Part shown: positions 1-3,966 of the stretch, piece by piece
Numbering within the stretch: the first letter of the stretch is position 1
Layout: the number at the start of each line of letters is the position of its first letter
Assembly: GCA_023151335.1 (NCBI GenBank)
Contig: JAKLJF010000321.1
Coordinates: 1 to 6,079, forward strand
DNA length: 6,079 bases
Source of the DNA: Thermoanaerobaculia bacterium
Lineage (GTDB): Bacteria; Bacteroidota; Bacteroidia; Chitinophagales; Saprospiraceae
Direction: 5' to 3'
Position numbers and translations under genes: made by a program
The notes under the pieces: model-generated
Database searches by the model: none
What the model was told of the DNA's origin: nothing
Seen by the model: the letters and a program-made list of their open reading frames with translations, nothing else

Positions 1-2649
1 AAGCGTCGTTTCGCCGCTCACCATGCCTGGCCCCGACCATTGGTAGGAAAAATTCGCCCCCGCGCTGCTGCCCGCGCCGTCGAGGGCAATTTGCGTTAAG
101 GCACAGGTCAGGGTTTGCGGCGAAGCCGCCGCCGCCACAGGCGGTACGGTATTGGTCGTAACAACGACGCTCGCGGTGGCCGTGCAGCCGTTCGTTTGGT
201 CCGTAACCAGGAGTAAATACGTCCCCGCGGCGCCAACAAGCGGCGTGGCGCTGCTGTCGCCGGATACAATAAGCCCGTCGGCGGTAGTCCACAAATAAGA
301 TATGCCGGCCCCTGCACTCGATCCTGAACCGTCGAGTGCGGGCGTAGCAGTCAGGCAGGTGATCGATTGGGCCGGGCCAGCGTCGGCATTTGGGGCATTG
401 GTATCGGATTGTACCAATACCTGGCTGACAGCCGAGCAGCTGTTCAGGGTATCGGTCACGGTTAGCACATAAATCCCGGCGGCATTAACGACGGGATAGA
501 GGGTGTTTTCTCCCTGAACGATATGGCCGTCAGGCGTCGACCAGGCGTAAACGATGTTGGGGCCTGAAGCGGACAAAGAGCCGTCCAATATCAGCTGGGT
601 TATATTACAGGGCAGGGTTGCGGTTTGGCCGGCGTTGGCCAGCGGCACATCAGCGGATTGCTGTACCTGTATGCCGGCATTCGCCGTGCAGCCGTTCAGT
701 TTATTGGTAACGGTCAGGGTATAAATACCAGCCGCGTTTACCACCGGCATAAGCGTGGTATCGCCCGATACGATGCCATTGCCCGGGCCGGCAAACGACC
801 ATTGATACGCGAAACCGGGACCGCTGGAAGACCCGCCTGCATCGAGCGGCAATGCCGTCGTCTGACAATCGAGTACGGCCGGAACAGCGATTTGCACGAT
901 GGGAGCAACCGTGTCCAGCGCAATGGAAATGCCGGCCGTAGCCGTGCAGCCGTTTGTCAAATCCGTCACCAGCAACTGATAAGTTCCCGGTGCGCCTACC
1001 CATGGACTTGCCGTACCGATGCCCGAAAGGATCGTGCCGCCGGAGCTTGACCATCCGAATTGAAAATCCGGGCCAGCCGACGAGGAGGAAGCGTCGATTT
1101 GTACCGAATCTGCCGAACACGTCAGGGAAGGCGCGGGTTGTCCGATGATCGCTAGCGGTGGGTCGAAGGCGCCGGACACCACGACCGTATCGGCAGCCTG
1201 ACAGCCGTTCAACAAATTGGTCACGATTAAAATATACGTGCCCACCGTATCTACGGTAGCCGTTTGCCCGTTTACGGGGCCGGCAAAATGCCCGTTTGTC
1301 GTCGCCCACTGGAAAGTAAAGATCGAATCGCTGCTGCCCGCGCTGTTCAGCGTGAGGGCAGGCGTCGCACAATTCAGTACGCCGGGGGCTGCTGCAACGG
1401 CCACCGGCGGTATGGTATCGACCGTTACCGCCACAGTTGCCGTTGTTGTGCAACCGTTCAGCGTGTCGGCGATCGTCAGGGTGTATGTGCCGCCGGCGCC
1501 CACCCAGGGCGTCAGGGTGCTGTCGCCCCCCAGGATAAGGCCGCCGGAGGTAGTCCAGACCGGTTTAAAACCCGGCCCACCGGAAGAAAGCGAAGCGTCA
1601 ATCTGTACGGAATCCGCGGTACAGGTAAGGGATGGCACGGGCAGAACGGAGTCTGCCGGCGGGGTAAAATTGCCGGCTATATTCAGGGTATCGGTGGCGG
1701 TACAGCCGTTTTGCGGATTCAGGACGGTTAAAATATACAGGCCCGCCGAGTCGATCGTTACCGTTTGGGTATCCGCGGGGCTGGTAAAATGACCATTCGG
1801 GGTTGTCCAAAGGTAGGTATAAAGAGAATCGGCGCTTGTTGCACGGAGCGTAAGGGCAGGTGTTACACAGTTCAGGACGCCGGGCGCCCCGGCAGTGGCC
1901 ACGGCGGGCGGCAGGGAATCGGTGGGGATCACGGCCACGCTGGCCGATGCCGTACAACCGCTCGTTTTGTTTGTAACGACGAGGAGGTATTGCCCCGGCG
2001 CATTTATAGCACAGTTGTTCAGGGTATTATTCCCCGATACAATGCCAGGCCCCGACCAGAGGTACGAGAAGTTATTCCCCGTCGAACTGCCGGCGCCGCT
2101 TAAAAAAACGGTGTCGGCGGTGCAGGAAAGGGGTCCCGGCGCGCTGGCAGCAGCCAGGGCGGGAGCCAGATTTTGATTGACCACAACCGTGGCGGTCGCG
2201 GTGCAGCCGCTCGCCGTATTCGTCACCAGCAGCGTGTACTCGCCCGGCTGGTTGACCAAAGGCGTCAGCGTGCCGTTGCCCGAGACAACGCCGCCGGACG
2301 GTTGCCAGTCGTAACTGATCACGCCGCCAACCGACGAACCCGTGCCGTTGAGCAGTACGGTGGTATTGGCGCAGCTGAGTTGAGCGTTTACCGCGGCTTT
2401 GGCGGTCACCTGCAAGGGGTCGGGTTGTACGTTTATGGACGCTGTTTTGGTGCAAATGCCGTTTCCGGTGTCGAACGAAACGGTGAGCGTGTATACGCCG
2501 GGTTCATTTACGGTGGGCGTGGGCGTGTCTTCTCCCGAAATAATACCGGGCCCGCTCCAGGAATAGCTGTATCCCGGCCCCGAGGAGGAACCGCTGCCGT
2601 TGAGCACGATGCCCGTTTCTGCCGCGCTGCAGGGCAGGATGACGCTGGA
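1..2649 (-). repeat. Array of at least eleven Ig/PKD-like protein repeats, 249-258 bp period
   Basis: The repeats are in frame within the minus-strand gene. The first cysteine of each (LxC) falls at 2629, 2371, 2122, 1867, 1621, 1369, 1117, 865, 607, 355 and 103. The second cysteine (NGC or similar) falls at 2452, 2203, 1954, 1702, 1450, 1201, 946, 688, 436 and 184; coordinates are the lowest base of each codon. NGC-to-NGC spacing is 249-258 bp. The eleventh repeat is cut by the window edge. Consensus features are LxC, LDGSxSS, YxWS, GxIxSG, a T-x-x-P-x-V strand, GxYxLxVT and NGCTA. Repeats are clearly related in protein but diverged in DNA, so the array is old apart from possible later duplications. 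Such arrays usually act as stalks that hold a binding head or tail away from the cell. Confidence 0.9.
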
Positions 2650-3495
2650 CGGCAACATGGCCTTGACCTGGGCAACGGATACGGTCACCTGGTCGGACTC
2701 GGTGCAGGCTTTTGCCATAAAAATATCGTCGAGGGCAAAATCATCGCCAAAAAGGCCATTCCCGCTGCCGCTGATATCGAAAATACACAGGTTGGCGCTG
2801 GTGCTGGCGCCGGAAAACCAACTGGCCGTGAACTCCTGCCATACGCAGCCGAGGGGTTGGGCGTCGAAGGGATCGCCGGCGTCGGCGCCATTTACCCTGA
2901 ACTGGAACACCGGCGGGGAAATGGGCGAACACAATACCCATGCGCTCATCACGTACCACGTGTTGGCCATAACGGGAATGTTTTGGCACCAAACCTGTGA
3001 ATTCGACCCGCCGGTTCCGTTACAAAGCATCATGTAGCCCGTGCCGTTGCCATACGTGTGGTCGTCGCAGGGTGGAAAATTATCCAGTACAACCGACGGC
3101 GAGGTGGTGATCACATAAGTGCCGGGGAAAATGGGCGTCGGGTTGTAGGAATAGGACGAGCTAAAACCGGTATTACCCGCTTCAAAACCGGGATTGGTCA
3201 CCAGATTGGGCGCCGAGGGGTCCACAGCCGCCGCGGTGAGGGTGTACGTGACCGTGTTGTTGACCGTGGCCGTTGGATTCAGGAGCGCCGGGTTATTCAG
3301 TCCCGTGGCAGGCGACCATCGGAAACCGATAAAGGGGCCGGAAACACTCCCTTCCAGCCCGGTTGTGCCGCCGGGATTACAGACAAATTTGTCTGGCCCG
3401 GCATCGACATTGATAGGGCACTGCGCGGTCAGAACAGGGGAAAATAATCCGTCAAAGAGGATGAATAGGGCGAAAATACGGGTAAAAAGAGACAT
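1..3495 (-). CDS. Large secreted PKD/Ig-like repeat protein with N-terminal jelly-roll module (3' end beyond window)
   Basis: Translating the minus strand from the ATG at 3493-3495 gives 1165 codons with no stop up to the window edge, so the C-terminus is missing. Residues 1-24 form a signal peptide (hydrophobic core FALFILF, cleavage LTA|QC). Residues 26-93 are a PKD-like domain (VDAGPDKFVC, then WSPATGL and YTLTAAA). Residues 98-265 look like a carbohydrate-binding jelly-roll (NPGFEAG near the start, FALDDIFM near the end). From about residue 284 there are at least eleven Ig/PKD-like repeats of 83-86 residues, each with an LxC motif, a Y-x-W core, a G-x-Y-x-L-x-V strand and an NGC turn. Proteins of this build in Bacteroidota are usually exported adhesins ending in a T9SS sorting domain (gliding motility-associated type), but that end cannot be seen here. 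This start was chosen because it directly precedes a convincing signal peptide. It has no Shine-Dalgarno sequence, which is normal in this phylum. Ligand and function are unknown. Confidence 0.93.
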   Translation of the reverse strand, partial: MSLFTRIFALFILFDGLFSPVLTAQCPINVDAGPDKFVCNPGGTTGLEGSVSGPFIGFRWSPATGLNNPALLNPTATVNNTVTYTLTAAAVDPSAPNLVTNPGFEAGNTGFSSSYSYNPTPIFPGTYVITTSPSVVLDNFPPCDDHTYGNGTGYMMLCNGTGGSNSQVWCQNIPVMANTWYVMSAWVLCSPISPPVFQFRVNGADAGDPFDAQPLGCVWQEFTASWFSGASTSANLCIFDISGSGNGLFGDDFALDDIFMAKACTESDQVTVSVAQVKAMLPSSVILPCSAAETGIVLNGSGSSSGPGYSYSWSGPGIISGEDTPTPTVNEPGVYTLTVSFDTGNGICTKTASINVQPDPLQVTAKAAVNAQLSCANTTVLLNGTGSSVGGVISYDWQPSGGVVSGNGTLTPLVNQPGEYTLLVTNTASGCTATATVVVNQNLAPALAAASAPGPLSCTADTVFLSGAGSSTGNNFSYLWSGPGIVSGNNTLNNCAINAPGQYLLVVTNKTSGCTASASVAVIPTDSLPPAVATAGAPGVLNCVTPALTLRATSADSLYTYLWTTPNGHFTSPADTQTVTIDSAGLYILTVLNPQNGCTATDTLNIAGNFTPPADSVLPVPSLTCTADSVQIDASLSSGGPGFKPVWTTSGGLILGGDSTLTPWVGAGGTYTLTIADTLNGCTTTATVAVTVDTIPPVAVAAAPGVLNCATPALTLNSAGSSDSIFTFQWATTNGHFAGPVNGQTATVDTVGTYILIVTNLLNGCQAADTVVVSGAFDPPLAIIGQPAPSLTCSADSVQIDASSSSAGPDFQFGWSSSGGTILSGIGTASPWVGAPGTYQLLVTDLTNGCTATAGISIALDTVAPIVQIAVPAVLDCQTTALPLDAGGSSSGPGFAYQWSFAGPGNGIVSGDTTLMPVVNAAGIYTLTVTNKLNGCTANAGIQVQQSADVPLANAGQTATLPCNITQLILDGSLSASGPNIVYAWSTPDGHIVQGENTLYPVVNAAGIYVLTVTDTLNSCSAVSQVLVQSDTNAPNADAGPAQSITCLTATPALDGSGSSAGAGISYLWTTADGLIVSGDSSATPLVGAAGTYLLLVTDQTNGCTATASVVVTTNTVPPVAAAASPQTLTCALTQIALDGAGSSAGANFSYQWSGPGMVSGETTL
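886..1887 (-). repeat. Two-repeat (B-A) unit present twice in tandem
   Basis: Within the array, neighbouring repeats are not the most alike; every second one is. The repeat starting near 1887 (PGVLNCVTPALTL, with NGHF) matches the one starting near 1389 (PGVLNCATPALTL, NGHF). The repeat between them (PSLTCTADSVQIDAS, TPWVGAGGTY) matches the next (PSLTCSADSVQIDAS, SPWVGAPGTY). The two copies are 1390..1887 (498 bp) and 886..1389 (504 bp). The flanking repeats continue the alternation more weakly: SCTADTVFLSG near 2122 is A-like and LDCQTTALPLDAG near 865 is B-like. The pattern points to past duplication of a two-repeat block. Confidence 0.75.
2701..3204 (-). other. Jelly-roll, carbohydrate-binding-like module (residues 98-265)
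   Basis: This non-repeat segment sits between the first PKD-like domain and the long array. It begins with LVTNPGFEAG and ends with DDFALDDIFM. These are the usual edges of CBM4/9- or DUF642-like galactose-binding-fold modules, where the terminal ALDDI strand lines one side of the sandwich. Between them are aromatic and cysteine residues (CDDHTYGNGTGYMMLCNG, QVWCQNI, WYVMSAWVLC) and a strand of type WQEFTASW. The fold assignment rests on these motifs only. Sugar binding is an inference from the family, and no ligand can be named. Confidence 0.6.
3424..3495 (-). other. Signal peptide of the PKD-repeat protein
   Basis: Residues 1-24 have a short N-terminus with one arginine, a hydrophobic stretch (IFALFILF) and a small-residue end, LTA, followed by QC. 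Cleavage before Gln is common in Bacteroidota exported proteins. The cysteine at 26 is not in a lipobox, because the residue before it is Gln rather than Gly/Ala/Ser, so a lipoprotein is unlikely. The peptide implies Sec export to the periplasm. Confidence 0.85.
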
Positions 3496-3849
3496 ACTAT
3501 GGCAGAAACCGTTCGGATGATTCGGTTGCGAAGATAGTATTTTTCTCCTTGCGGGCTTCCCGGCGAGGTATTTTCGTGCTTAAAGCCCTGGGAGCACGGA
3601 AGCGCCCATTTGGCTTAAAAAAGAGGGTAGCCTGGGCTCATTGGTTATGCATAGCCGGGGCTCGGCGGTATCGCGGTTGTTCAACCACCCCAATTAGTGT
3701 TCAGAGGCCATCCCGCCTCAAATTTGACCAAAATTTTAAGCGAAATGAGTGCTCTGAGGTTTTAAGTCAGCGGCATTGCCCTGAAGGGGATTGGATGGCT
3801 TATGGGCCAACGGGAAGGGGAACCGAAGATTACACCGCGACACTCCTGA
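3496..3849. other. Intergenic stretch with no recognisable gene
   Basis: Apart from the weak promoter box, nothing identifiable is present. A plus-strand reading frame (3549..3881) crosses it but has arginine-rich, low-complexity-free sequence with no recognised domain, and it ends inside the hairpin, so it is not called. A small inverted repeat (CGTGCT/AGCACG at 3575-3580 and 3593-3598) has no T-run beside it. The base composition is mixed. The stretch could be a dispersed non-coding repeat, a long leader or decayed sequence. Confidence 0.5.
3529..3536 (-). promoter_or_regulatory. Possible Bacteroidota -7 promoter box for the PKD-repeat gene
   Basis: Read on the minus strand, these bases are TATCTTCG, one mismatch from the Bacteroidota primary-sigma -7 consensus TAnnTTTG. 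It lies 34 bp upstream of the ATG, which would leave a leader of roughly 25-30 nt. No clear TTG-type -33 box is visible about 20 bp further upstream, so this call is weak. No Shine-Dalgarno sequence lies between it and the start codon. Confidence 0.35.
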
Positions 3850-3886
3850 TTGAACATTGGTCATTGAACATTGGTCATTGAACATT
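3850..3886. repeat. 14-nt tandem repeat, about 2.6 copies
   Basis: The unit TTGAACATTGGTCA occurs at 3850-3863 and 3864-3877, and its first nine bases recur at 3878-3886. The second copy onward is also the left arm of the adjacent inverted repeat. The first copy can therefore pair with the same right arm in a shifted register (3850-3872 with 3915-3937, 23 bp). Confidence 0.9.
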
Positions 3887-3937
3887 TCAAAAATTTAAAA
3901 TTAAAAATTTTTGAAATGTTCAATGACCAATGTTCAA
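3864..3937 (-). terminator. Perfect 33-bp inverted repeat downstream of the T9SS-protein gene; candidate terminator or palindromic element
   Basis: Bases 3864-3896 are exactly complementary, in reverse, to 3905-3937, leaving the 8-nt loop AAAATTAA. The structure starts 29 bp past the stop codon of the upstream minus-strand gene, which is the position of a terminator. The inner part is A/T-only, and there is no U-run after the stem on either strand. The stem is also much longer than a usual intrinsic terminator. It could equally be a REP- or MITE-like palindrome that settled between genes. The structure is certain; termination is an inference. Confidence 0.6.
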
Positions 3938-3958
3938 GTAATCAATCGCCCGGATTAC
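3938..3958. repeat. Small inverted repeat beside the long hairpin
   Basis: GTAATC at 3938-3943 pairs with GATTAC at 3953-3958 across a 9-nt loop. It fills the space between the stop codon (3967-3969) and the long hairpin and touches the latter directly. A 6-bp stem can arise by chance. Its immediate contact with the long stem is the only reason to list it. Confidence 0.4.
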
Positions 3959-3966
3959 GGCTGCGC

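Noticed and set aside
701..1453. Minus-strand frame of 250 codons, also 1598-1957 and 2072-2455
   Set aside because: These are out of frame with the continuous 1165-codon reading from 3495, which carries the recognisable repeats. Their products are Arg-rich shadow sequence.
1217..1792. Plus-strand open frame of 191 codons, and similar plus frames at 625-1050, 1264-1731 and 2173-3000
   Set aside because: All are antisense to the PKD-repeat gene and mirror its repeat period. No signal or domain supports them.
2102..2108. Run of seven A (T on the coding strand) as a possible frameshift
   Set aside because: The reading frame passes through it intact (VFLSGAG), and the repeat pattern continues on both sides. 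No shift is needed.
1..2649. Regular repeats as a possible CRISPR array
   Set aside because: The period is about 250 bp, the units are diverged at the DNA level, and all stay in one reading frame. They are protein repeats.
3416..3430. Lipoprotein signal at the cysteine of the A|QC site
   Set aside because: The residue before the cysteine is Gln, which does not fit a lipobox. Ordinary signal peptidase I cleavage before Gln fits better.
3573..3600. Short inverted repeat as a terminator or operator
   Set aside because: The perfect stem is only 6 bp with a 12-nt loop, there is no U-run after it on either strand, and no gene ends next to it.
3549..3881. Plus-strand frame of 110 codons between the two genes
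   Set aside because: No recognised domain, no promoter seen, and the last codons run into the tandem repeat and hairpin. Kept only as an unexplained intergenic stretch.
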